A DNA stretch of 64,000 bases from Sipunculus nudus (lineage: Eukaryota; Annelida; Sipuncula; Golfingiida; Sipunculidae), in contig CM049314.1 in NCBI GenBank assembly GCA_026874595.1, positions 70,446,300 to 70,510,299 on the forward strand, read 5' to 3'. How positions within the stretch are numbered: the first letter of the stretch is position 1; every line of letters begins with the position of its first letter. Of the stretch, positions 25,218 to 38,400 are shown one piece after another. The translations under genes were made by a program, and so were the position numbers. The notes beneath the pieces were generated by a model. The model searched no databases, had not been told where the DNA came from, and saw only the letters and a program-made list of their open reading frames with translations.

Positions 25218-27474
25218 GTAATATAATAAAGGGTTGAATGCAATTTAGGGAAAACTATTAATAGAACAACCTCCTCGCGATGGAGAGACATCCCGGTGAT
25301 TTGGCCAATCATATAAAGGGCTGTAGGTCTGGTGAGTTCTTGTGAATAGGGCGTGTTATATTCTGTGTACTATTTACTATTGTAAGGATGGATCTGATTT
25401 GCCGGTAAAATTTGTCCCCATCACATGTGCGCCTGTTTAAGATTCATGATATAGGAAGCCCGCTGAAGTAAAGTCTCTGCTCATGCAACCGGGGCGGATC
25501 CAGGAGTTAGGAAAAGGAGGGGTCCAACCCAGGAGGACTTATGTTAAAACCTTTAAAAACATCCACAGTTCCGGAAAGGGAGGTGGGGGGGGGGGGTCCA
25601 GGCCATCAAAATTGGTCTGAAACCCTCAAATAAATGGGTGGGGGTGCGGGGGGTGCGGTGGCTGAAATAAACCCCCTTGACCCTTCTCTGGATCCGATTC
25701 TGACCAAGCTGAATAAAACCACCTTGCCAGCTTTGGCAAATTAGGTCAAGGTCAAATATAAATTTCAAAACTATGACCTATGACTAATATTTGGCCTTGG
25801 ACAGTTTTTGCAAATCAGTCATATTTGACATCGAGCGCAAACACAGTACGGGAAGAAGGAGGAAAAAAAGAAAAGAAAACAAATTAGATTTTGCACTTTT
25901 GGGAGCCCATAAACATAATGACCCAAAATTAGATAAACATTTGTTGAAAAAAAAAGAAAAAAATGTCTAAGATATTGTCATCTGCGGGACAAAAAATTGG
26001 ACCCAAATGTGAATACAGAAATAAACTCATTAAGTGTATAAGAGAATCAAGATGTGATTATAAATTGAGATTTTTTTACAGTTAGAAGTGATAACGTATG
26101 TGGGACTGGAAAAAATCTTCATGTGTCCTGCTCAGACAAAAGAAAACATGTAATATTAGCGCTGTATGTGTGTTACCTGTATAGCGTAAGAGGCCTGTGT
26201 TGTTATTGTGAGGACCGTGATCACCCCCAGACTGATCCGGGCCGGGACAGCGTCCATACTGATCCAGAAGTTCACCCAGGAAAGCATCACCACTAGTAAC
26301 GTCGGGATGTACACCTGGATTATGTAATAACCTCGGTCTCGATGAAAATGGAAGTTGGCCAGTAGACATGCGAAACTTCCGGCTAGAGAAAGAGGAATAG
26401 GTTCTATACTTTACAATGTCAATCATTTATTCATTTTGTGTGGAATAAAAGTAAAGAATGCTTGGTTCATTTGGTATGTAAATGTTTATGTATAAATGTA
26501 TATTTCGCTGATGCCTGGCACGCATGTTTGTTGTGCATTGGATGTCCACCATTACTGAACCTCTGATGAAAAGCCCGGCCTTTGTAGGAGGTGTTATTGT
26601 AAGGAAGTCCGTCTCGCACTTCTGGCAAGAGAACAGGACAAGAAATAAGTGCCCAGATTCTGCGCACAACACCCGACTCAGTAGGCATTTATATTGGGCT
26701 GGTAAGCCTAACCTTATACATTCCAGTCATACAAGGAAATGTACTGCAACGGTTATCTGTCATGTTGCATTGATATCCTTGGAAACAGCCCACAATCTAC
26801 ACATTGCACATACAAACTAATTTGAATCTCCAAACAAGATTTAGCCAAATATTTCGGAATCACCGTAAATTCCAAAAAGGAATTTTGTTTGACATTTGTC
26901 CAATGCATGTTTGATGTTTTTGCGAATTTATTGTTAAACTTTATTTATCCTACATATATTGTACAACTAGTTATAATAATTATAATCGCGGCACTCTGCA
27001 CGGCTCAGGCGGTGGCGTTCGGTATTCTGTAGGGGTGGAGAACCCGGAGAAGACCATAGACCTTTGACCACATTCTGTTTGATGTTCTTACTTGGGCCGT
27101 AGATTGTGTTGCAGTTTTTCTTCGATTCAGCATTCTCAAGAAAGAACCTTGGCACCTGTAGATTGTCAGTATTTGAAATGGCAGGAACCCACCATCGCAG
27201 TTTGATAAATCGTTCAGTAAACGAATCTACAATATCAGTTGAAATTCTTAATAAAAATAATAATAATAATAATGATAACAATTAATTATTAGAATCATAA
27301 ATAAATAATAAAAATAAGAGTAATAATAATTATTATAATGAATTAATTATTATAAGATTAAATTAATAATAATAATAATAATAATAACAAAAATAACTTT
27401 TATAATCATAATAATAATAGTAATAATAATAATTATAATAATAATAATAATAATAATAATAATTATTATTATTA

Positions 27475-27521
<47 letters not shown>

Positions 27522-30500
27522 TTTATGATATTTATTATACTACTTTAAAGAGAACACCGTAAGAGTCATCCTGCTGTGGCCCTGAGTCAGGAGCAAAATA
27601 CAATTAACATAATAATCATGAACAATATGACAATACAAGTAAATAAAATACAGTTTGCAGGATGTAAGCGGTTATACACTGCAGTCATCCCGTATCTCCT
27701 TCGTTTCAACCGCTGCTTTGTTTGGCAAGTTTATCGGGGTCTCAACACCAGGGTGCGCAGTGGTCCAAGAATCAGACCACCGAAAGCGGGATGTCACGGA
27801 TCTAAAACTTGGAGCTGGATGGACAATGCGATACTACGTTCTTATCGGTCGGATAACAATCGTCTGCTCTGTGTGAGCCCTGGTGGTATAACCCCGGCAG
27901 TCTGGCTATGCAAAGCAGCGGTTAAAACGAAGGAGATCTCAAACGACTGAGTTGTATAACCGCTGCGTGTGGAATGTAGGTGTCATGTAGGACATTCATA
28001 AGTAAACCTATAAAAGGAAAATATGAATACGTTTTTCAAAAGACAATTAAAATCAACTGGTTACACAGATAAACAAAGAGCGGTAAGAAACTCAGGAACA
28101 AACTGACAATATTCTGTTGAATAACAAGTTATATTTCAAGACCCTGTTTTACGCTGTCGTAAAAAAATGTATGTATTTTAATGTGTAATATGTTACTCAA
28201 TGTGCGGTTTATGTTATACCTTACAACTAAATATATATCATATCGTGTTATTCATTTCATTAATGAGGGTATTTAAATATTTAAGAATAATGGCTTATAT
28301 ATCTTTAGATTACAGGTATCTCATGACTGATATACTCAAGTATTTCCTGCATATATTATATATATTTTTATATATAAACCTGCCATTTGTTTGCTTTTTA
28401 TAGCCAGGTCTCGGTTACTTACAGCTCTCGATGAATAGAGGACACTTTTGATGATCGAACGGGAAACTGTGAAGCCGCATGGGACAGGATAACGTCATTG
28501 TCAACCTGATGGCAAGAAAGAAATTTATTGATAATACAATAATAATACAAAAATATATATAAAATATATTGGTATCTGCTCACTTCTGTACACAATTGTA
28601 TATAAACTTGCAAAGAGCACGACCAGTGACGCAATACATAAATATAGTGCACACGCCACCTGGTGGCCGCAACACCCAACTTCACAAATAAAGATTTTTC
28701 AAGCCACAAACCATCTCGTTTCTGTGTATCTATTCTCATGCTTCTTCTCTTTGCACGGGAGTCGTCGCGCATGCAACTATCTTTACCGTATTCGTTAAGT
28801 GGAGTCTAATCGTAAAGGTCAATCTTGACTAAAAGACTATGTAAGGGGTCACACTAAGATCCTGAGAAATATAGGAATTTTATATTAGGACTTGAGACAA
28901 AATTATCGGCGTATATAAGAATTTCCAGCCCCCCCCCCCCCCAATGGGAAAGGATTACAATTTTCTATGCACAATCGTGGTATATTTACGTGGCCATCTA
29001 TCTATGGCAGCGGGTAAAGGTCTGTCTGACTGGTTTGGATGGCTACACTTAATTGTAAGACTGGACCACTTTTATGGACAATTCTACATTAAACTGTATG
29101 TTTTCAATAATAATTGGATTATATAACAATAATCATTCAATGATAAGCATTATGTTAAAATCACAGTTGGGCGAATAAAAAATAAAGGTGATTTATAGGT
29201 GATTACAGAATAAATGTAGGAAAATATAGGAAATTATAGGACACACTTTTTTCATAGGAAAATACAGGAAATGTAGGAAATATAAAGAGTCAAAGGGACC
29301 CCTGTTATGTCAATGATTGTATATCTTACCGAACACTGTATAATATCCGTCCATCACTCTCTATTCGGAGCAGGCGGTTGGGTACTGTGATGTCATGTAA
29401 ATATCCCTTTTTCTCGTTACGAAAGAAGAGGTCCGGAACCCATAACGAGGATACGAACGAGCGGTCCAGTTCCAGTGACGTCACATTCAGCAGGTGTTCG
29501 TAGCGGAGGCGTTTGTCCAACCATGATTGCCGGAAGTACAACGTCATCACGTAATCCTGTAAAATATCACTTACGCTATCACAGAGCAATCGTGCTAGTT
29601 ATTATTATCCTAAAGTAAAATCAATGATTATTAAATACATAAAACACATTTAAAAGATTTCTTCAGTTATTTTGCGATCTCTGGATTTAAACACTCGTTG
29701 TTTCCAATATTTGATAACAACATACTTTATACCATTTACTGATTTTTCTCATAAGAATGGTATATATACTGGAAAAATGAAAGTGAGACATTCTGATATT
29801 TAATGTTTATCTAATGACTTTTAATTATAAATATCACGGATGATATGAAATAAAGCCGCGACATCTGCCGATATCGTAATAGAAATACAGAAATATCTTT
29901 ACTTTTAGTCACACTTCATTTTATTTTATAAGACAAAAGCCTGATTTACGTTATATTTCGTCAATCAATCTGTCATGAAAGGATAAAATGTTGGACCTAA
30001 ATTACATTCGGGTTACTACAACTGACTTACCATGGAAAGTTCCGATACCGAGTCGAAGCTGATAATCAAAAGGTTCACGTCAACTTTGGTAGCTTTGCCT
30101 GAATAAAGAAGAATATATCTATCTTTCAGGGAATATTTTAAGAAAATTTGGCCATCAGCATAAAGGGAGGCCTACAGGGCCGACAGTTGTCCAACTGCAA
30201 TGCAGTAGACGGCCTACGGACAAGGTTCAATTGATACAGGGGCGATTAAATATTAAAATTGGAGTTTCTATATATAGCTTTTTAATATAATATGAATATC
30301 ATAATATATTATTAATTAAAATATGACAATACCACTTTATTATGATTATTTTTGTATAATGTAACTATAATTAAGACAGAAATATAACAGAATGTTGGCA
30401 AACTAATACAAAAGCCAGTTAAATTGAGTAGCCTTGATATGAGTGACCGATGAAATTTAGTAATTTACTCATGGACAGAACAGTGAGTATTCAGCCTGTG

Positions 30501-30701
30501 TCGGGAAGAAAACTCTAAATGTTAGAACTGCTAAAAATATAGAACTGTTTTTTTTAATATTCCCTGTCAATGAAGTTTTATCAAAAGTAACATTAAGTGA
30601 ATAAATAAGAATATTATTTATCGGAACCCAAAGTAAAATAAAAAGCCAGGATTAGGGGGAAAAGAACACTTTCCGTTCTTGGTGTTGTCTTGGAAGAACA
30701 T

Positions 30702-30761
<60 letters not shown>

Positions 30762-32433
30762 AAATCATCCGACAATTAAATGCTTATCACATCACGTGTT
30801 CAAAACATCACATGACTGATCACGTGTTACCTTCGTTAAACCCTGGTGGCAGACGACGGTCATAATCGGAAAGAAGTTTGTTTAAGACAGAGGCCCTGAA
30901 ACAACAAAGTTAAAGTAAAACATATACTAGGTATAAAACATATAATATAATATAATATAAAACAATAAGATTATGATATTTTTATATGTCATATACTAGC
31001 AATACATTATATAAACGTTGATATGTCACACCTTCATCTCTTGCTAGTTACAAGTGATGATAAAATCAAAAAGTAAATATTTGTAGGTGTAATACTAAAA
31101 TTATAAAATGATGATACACATCTTGTTGTCAGCTGGAATAAGGTATGTCATTATTAGAATATGATATTGATAAAAGTCAGTTAAGACAGCATCCTTGGCT
31201 AAAACCAGGGATTTAAGATCAATATATACAGAAGTTTCTTCACATACATATTAGACCCCATAATGTATACATAACATATTAAATTTGGTACGGAGATCTT
31301 TCTAATGTTATATGTATTTATGAAATCCACAAAAAATTTTCATACGAAATTTTTCATATTTTTTAATGGTACATGATTTAGGCAGCCAGTGATAGCAAAC
31401 CACTGTTTAATGCTCAAATATCAAACTAGATAACAATATCTCAAAACACGTATTTTCCTCAAAAACCGTTTTTCCTCAAAAGTGTATTCTTTCTTACTTA
31501 AATTGAAATTTTAGATTTAAATCAATAAACGAATTTAATTAACTCTAAAACAAAATTATAATAAAAATGTTAAGATTAATATGAAAATGAATGTGAATTT
31601 CATAAATACATATAACCATAATAAGAACACTACACCATCATCAAAATGCTATATACTTCAGGGATCTAATAATAATTGTAAATGCCTTTAGGGTTGATTT
31701 TTATTTTTTTACTAGAGAATGGGGACCCGTTGGGTCCCGTTGCAGAGAAAGGTTCTATTTGCCGCGTAGCGTGTCCCAAGACTTGTAAGATAGCGAACTC
31801 CACAGACCCGTAAGGTAGCGACGCCTTGTGCTGGATACGGAACCAGTTATTTATTTCTTTGTGGTAATAATAATAATAATAATAATAATTTTATTCAACT
31901 CAAGTGACCCCTTTCGAGGTATACAGAGTCATGCAAAACTATATTACAGTGTATATACAGGATGTGCTGTGACTACATGTAACTACATATAATAACTATA
32001 TCACAGGTAATACTTACACAATGAACACAGCTCTTATTTGTTTGAAAACATGCATTAAGTGTGTTAGTGTATATAAGTGTACATACAATCTACATCTTCT
32101 AGTGCAAGTGAACTATCAATAACTTGCTTGTAAACATTCAAGTTTGTATAAAAGTGTAGGTACAAACAGTACTACATATACTATAGAGTCATATCACAGG
32201 TATTAGGTGCAGTAACATTAAATATAAAAAGTTGCTGACTATATAATTTGGCCTCAGAAAGTTTCCTAAGGTGATAATAGTGTATATTATAAGGCACCTT
32301 GTCTATGATTTACTTCTATGTTTTTTGTACATTTAATGTATAATGAGATCAATCACTTATATGGTAGAGGTAGAGATGCCTTATATATGCATGTCAAGCA
32401 CATTTTGTTACATAAATTAGAAATAAACATATA

Positions 32434-32482
<49 letters not shown>

Positions 32483-35400
32483 TATATATACATACACGCA
32501 TGTGTTTTGATTTACTCTATAAGGATATAAATAGGAAAGCTTTTGTATGTCATGTCACTGCAAATACAAAATTGTATAATGGTAGAGAAAATAATACATA
32601 TATCACATAAATACTATATGGAGATAAATAAGTGCATAGAAAAATATAAAGCAGCTAGTTTACATGCACTGACTTGTACAACTGTATTTCTATGATATAG
32701 GTATGATTCCTAGAATAGACAATGCATATTTAATACCTAAGAATATAAATATATATGCACATAAATTCAATCTGTTGGGTTAACAATCAGATAGACAGTG
32801 ACTAGTTGCAAAATAAACATACAAATACAGTCTGGGTACAATCAAGATTTCTTACAAGATCTAGTATCACAGTTTCATTATGAGATCAATAAACACGACA
32901 GGTATTGCAGTTGTGTTGTTTATGCTGCTTAAGAATAACAAGCTTGCTCCATACTTTACAAGAAATGAATGAGCATTTCATACGTAAGAGGATAAACCTG
33001 GTTGAGCAAATATGAGGGTGATCATATATAGACATTGTAAATATTTTGTACATAGTATTCTAACTATAAATGAATGAACATTTCATACATATGGGAATAA
33101 ACCTGGTTGAACAAATATAAAGATGATCATATATGGGCATTGTAAATATTCTGTACAGGGTATATTTTAACTAAATTTGGATATAATCTTTTTAGCAAAC
33201 TTGGCTAGGTTTGACAGCTGAAGTTGGTCTGTGACACTGAATAATTCATGCATTTTTAGTGTGTTTGGTCTGGTTCTATAGTACTGGTTTATATAGTTGA
33301 GTCTTTCTTGTCTAAATTCAGGGCATATAAAAAGGTAGTGGAATTCATCACCCTGCTCATTCATGTTGCATAGGGTACATGCCTTAGAGCCAGTTAAGTG
33401 GTCAGGGTTGCTGTTGGATGCTGGCAGTTTATGATTTGCACAGCGAAATTTAGTGAGGGCTATTCTGTCAGCAAAATTTAATATGTTCAGATATTTTTCA
33501 AAGCCAAGATTCTTTTTGAAAATCCTGTAACTGCAACAGGATTTGAGTTCTGCTATTTCATTTTGCAAATTTTGCTGACTCATGTCATGTAGCCTTAGTT
33601 CAATGCTCTTTTTCAGCCATTTTTTGTTGACATTATGTCCCTCATCCCACATATTAGAGTAACCACATTTGTCCAGTATATCTTTAATCTTGGAAGCCCA
33701 CTTTGGTTTGAAGGTGGTTTTGTCAAACATACTTTTCTGGAGTTTAAACATAATACTAGAGAGTTTGCTTTGCCTGCCTTCTAATAACCTGATCCAGAAA
33801 TTAATCATTCTTCTTTCAACTAAACTAGTTATAGGAGTTCTGCCTATTTCCCCATATACCATGCAGTTTGTTGTATTTTTGTTCATTCTGAGCAGTTTCT
33901 TAAAGAATTTTTTCTCAAAAATTGCAATCTGATTTAGGTTCTGGAAGCCCCAAATTTCCGAGCCATAAAGTAATATTGGAATGACCAGTGAATCAAATAG
34001 CTCACATTGAAGATCTATGGGCAGTTTGAGTTTGCTTGCTTTTGTTATAAGGCTGAACATGGCTGGTTTAGCTTTGTTAACTTGCTTGTTGATGGCTTTA
34101 TGAAATAAACCATTATAATTAAACATTGTGCCTAGGTATACATATTCATCCACCACCTCTAGCATCTCGTTACCAAAAGAGAAGGATGGGAATGACCTGA
34201 CTTTTCCTTTGGCAAAAATAACCACTTTTGTCTTTTCTGTGTTGACGCTTAGATTCCATTTTCCACAATAATCATGGACAGCATTTAGGGCAGTCTGCAA
34301 ATCTTCAGGTGATTCTGCCATAACAATAGTATCATCCGCATAGAGGAGAGCATATAATCTTAGAAATAATTCAGTGTCATCATCACTGAGGTTGCTTCTT
34401 AAAGTATCGGCCAACAGGCCTAATCCATTATAGCTGCGGCTTATAAAAAATTCAAAATCATTTAAATATATGGCAAATAAAAGTGGAGACAGGTTTTCAC
34501 CCTGACGCACTCCAACATTACAAGAAAAGGAGTCAGATAAGAGTCTTCCATTTTTTATGCAAGATTTGGCGTTTTTGTACATGTTGTATATTACTGTTAA
34601 GAGTTTGCCGTTGATACCATTATTTATCAGCTTATACCACAGAGAGGATCTATCGATTAGGTCAAAAGCTTTCTTGTAGTCAATAAAAGCACAAAATACT
34701 CTTCGTTTGTTATGCATGTAAAGCTCAAGCAGTGAATGTAAAACAAAAATGTGGTCAAGGGTAGAATAACCCTCTCTAAACCCTGCCTGCTCATCGCCCA
34801 TTATTCCACAAGCATCTATGTAGTTGGCCAGCCTGACATTCAGTGTTGCTGTGAACAGCTTGCCAAGACAGCTTAATAAAGTTATGCCACGATAATTATC
34901 GGGGTTATCAGTAGCACCTTTCTTTTTATATATTGGTTGAATAATTCCGGTACACCAGTCATCAGGGACTAATCCAGTTTCTAAGACAATATTAAACATC
35001 TTTACTATAATATGTACAACTTTTTGGGGGCAGTTTTTAATAAATTCATTTAGGATATTATCTACACCACTTGCTTTATTGTTCTTGAGCTTTCTGATTA
35101 TTGGCACTACTTCCTCAACAGTGAAACATCCATTAATGAATTCATTAATGGTGTGACCTGCACTCTCTGGGTTAAAAGTTTCGCTACTTGTGTTTTCATT
35201 TGTGCATTTTTTATTGCCCAGGTTTTTAAAGTGATTCACAAAGGTTTCCATGTTAATATTTCCAGATTTATTTTGTGTGGAACAAGCACTATTAATAGTT
35301 TTCCAGTACTCTTTGGGGTTTGTGCTTTTTAGGTTTCTCAGGTTTATGTGGACTGCTGAGTAGTAATTTTTTTGTACTCGTTTGATAAATGTTTTATATT

Positions 35401-38400
35401 CTTTGCATTTTTGTTTGTACAGTAGCCTTGTCTCAGGTGTTTTTGCCTTTTCCCAGTTGTTTTTTGCTTTAAAGTAGTCATTTCTTTTAGTTTCACAGTC
35501 TTTGTTAAACCAAGGCTTGTGTTCGTGTTTTCTTGTCATACATTTGTTTGCCTTCTTTTTCCCTAAATACAGTGATTTTGTTATTCCTACTTGTTCAGCT
35601 GGTTTTATCAGTATTTTACATAAGTCTCTAGCTAGCTTGTCAATTTTTTCTTGGGTCATGGCTGTGGGATCAATCTTTTCCAGCTCTAACTCTAAATCTA
35701 AAATAATGTCTGGTTTGAACGCACTAATGTAATCGCCTACTAAATGATTTTGCCATCTGGATTTAACTTTGACAGCGCTGAAATTTTTGACGTTATCCTC
35801 AGGTAAGTCGGTTTCATAGTTATTAGCCGAGTCAGTGAGAGCCTGACATGGGTACCCTGTGCGGATTGTGATGCTGACTGGTTTATGCACATCAGATAGA
35901 AATGAGTCATAATTTTCGATTTTGAAACTTTTGATTTCAGGAAACAAGCATGAAGAAGCTACAACATAGTCGACCACACTGTTTCCTTGAGTGTTCTGAC
36001 ATGTAAATTCACCTTCTTGATCAGCTCCTAATCTTCCATTAACTATTTTTAAGTCACAGGTTTTACATAGATCAATTAGATTACGCCCGTTTTTATTTGT
36101 ACCTTTATCTTTGTTACATCTGCTGGTGTTAATACCGAGACTTTCAATTTTGCTCTTTGAGCATGGCACATCATACTCATCAAAGTTAAAATTGTCAATT
36201 ATCTCAGCATTTTCATCCTCTATGAAATCATCAAGCAATCCTGTTCTAGCATTGAAGTCTCCTATCAATATAAAAGGTTTGTTATACTTGCTCTTTAGAA
36301 ATACAATGTCATCAGCAATATCATTAAAACAGTTTTCTTGAAAATGCACAGAGCTTTCACATGGTAAATATACAATACCTAATATGTATTCTGTTTTGGA
36401 AGTATCTATACTAAGTTTGACCCACAGGACATTTTCTGAACATGTGTTGTGTAAGAAGTGCACAGATTTGAAATAATTTTCTCTGACAAATAAACAGATG
36501 CCGTGAACGCCCCCATGTCTATGACTATTACATTTTTTGGGCATAACTAATGGTTTGAAATTAGGTAAACAATCAATGTCAATTTCATCAGTTTTGGTTT
36601 CACACAGTCCTACCAAGTCAAAGGCTTGGACATACTTATCTAGTATACCATAGTTCAACTTACTTTTCAGGCCACATACGTTCAGTCCAAGTATCCTAAT
36701 TTGAACATTGTTAAAGTCATTTGCATAGCAGTGATCCAGGCACACGGTGTTGAAATCTGTAATCGGCTTTTTTAAATTACCTTTCTTGGATACTTTGTAG
36801 TCGTTTGAAGAATCTGGATTGTAGGGGTCAAGCCTGTCCTAGCATGTGTTGAAGAGTCCGGATTCCACTAGTTTTTCTTCATTCCACCCGATTTGTAGAA
36901 GGTCATCTGGAGACTCTATGACTTTCTTTGTTTCTTTGCCGCCCTCCATGAAGATGAGGAAGATCTTGCCATCTATAGTCCACACTTTTTTTACGTTTGT
37001 GTCTTTCTTCAGCTCATACACCATTTTGCTTCTTAACTGGGTCAGATCATCATTAAGGAACAGATGTTTGTGGGCACTTGTATTTCTTAGCTTTCTTTTG
37101 TTTTTCATGAGCATTGTTTTTGTGTCTCTCCTTACAAATTTTACAATAATTGGTCTTTTCTCACCTCTACCTGGTAGCCTGTGGCTAACACTGATGTCCT
37201 CTGGCTTTATGTCCACTCCGATGGCTTTACCTATGTTCATCACGATGCTGTTGGTGTTCTCGTTGTCAGATTCAGCCACACCGACAATTCTCACGTTCTC
37301 TTTGCGACTGTATTGCTCTAGTCTATCATATTCAAATTTCTGTTTCTGCAGTTCCTTTCTCAACAGGACGATTTCTTTCCTGCTTTGTTCTAGTTCCTTT
37401 GTTATTTCAGTTTTTATGTCCGTAAAAAGCTGTTTTGCTGATGTCGCCACTGCGGTTGTAACAGCAGAGGTGAGGGCTTCCACCAAAACCGGTTGAACTT
37501 GGCCGATCACCTGGGCCACTATGTCCCCTATTGTCGCCCCTGATGTTGCTTTGGAGGGTTTCTTTGACTTATTTCCATTTGACACGATATTCAGCTCACC
37601 TAGGGAAGCTTTCACAGCATCGTGTACTGCTTCGGTAACATTGCTAAGTAAAATATCATCTCCTGAATCGTTAGTTTCTGTTAGTTTTTCAAAGCGGTTA
37701 GCGTTGGTCGCCATCTTGCTTAGCTGCAATGGCCCACAAGCCCGTATTATAATGTGGTAATGGGCCACGGTGAAGGTTAGACTGGTTCCCCACTCTATAA
37801 TGGCCCCGCTGCTCTCGGAAGAATAGACTGGTACCCTGCTCTATTATGGCCCTCAGTCAAGCATAGAGACAGGCGTACAACGCCATCTTAGGTACTCCCA
37901 GTTGCAACTCCTGACTTACCTGTAGACTGGTTCCAACCCCAGTCTGCACGCTCATAGCGATTGTCATGGACGTTCACGCGATCCTGGTTGGTTATCCGTG
38001 AAGATTTCTTATAAAATTACCTTTTTTAGTTATTTAAAGTTTCCAAATATTTAAAATGAGTTGTTGCACAAAAATTGTTTGATGGATGTATAGTTGACAC
38101 GATATACTGAATCTTTGATATTCCACTGTAATTGGCATTGGTTTATTATCAATATCTATTAATCTAATTATAAATGTAACACGAAATGTACAGCAAACTT
38201 TTAACAACTTCTCTGAGCAAACGAAATGCTTAATTTTATTATATGTAATACATACTAGAGTTGGAACCAGTCTGCCGGGAGCACTGAAGATGGCGTTGTA
38301 CGCCCGTCTCTATGATTGGCCTGGAGCAGCGGTGCCATAATAGAGCGGGGTACCAGTCTATCGGAAGCACAGCGCCATTTTCAGTACCCATGGTAAACTG

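Larger units (their letters stand above)
31866..37950 (-). mobile_element. Non-LTR retrotransposon (LINE) with two intact ORFs
   Basis: On the minus strand the element has a 5'UTR with repeated ACCAGTCT modules, ORF1 (36839-37768), a gap of about 93 nt, ORF2 (33167-36745) and a 1.27-kb 3'UTR containing an AT microsatellite. It ends in an ATT-repeat tail at 31866-31893. A microsatellite tail rather than poly(A), together with an APE-type endonuclease, points to a CR1/L2/RTE-like clade; I cannot fix the clade. It lies in intron 1 of channel copy B in the sense direction and is absent from unit A. The 5' limit is approximate. Confidence 0.88.

Noticed and set aside
26082-26426. 114-codon minus-strand ORF
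   Set aside because: It is a wrong-frame reading of exon 7; the neighbouring frame gives TM1-TM2 with PAR.
33669-37760. Plus-strand ORFs across the LINE
   Set aside because: They are antisense shadows of ORF1 and ORF2.
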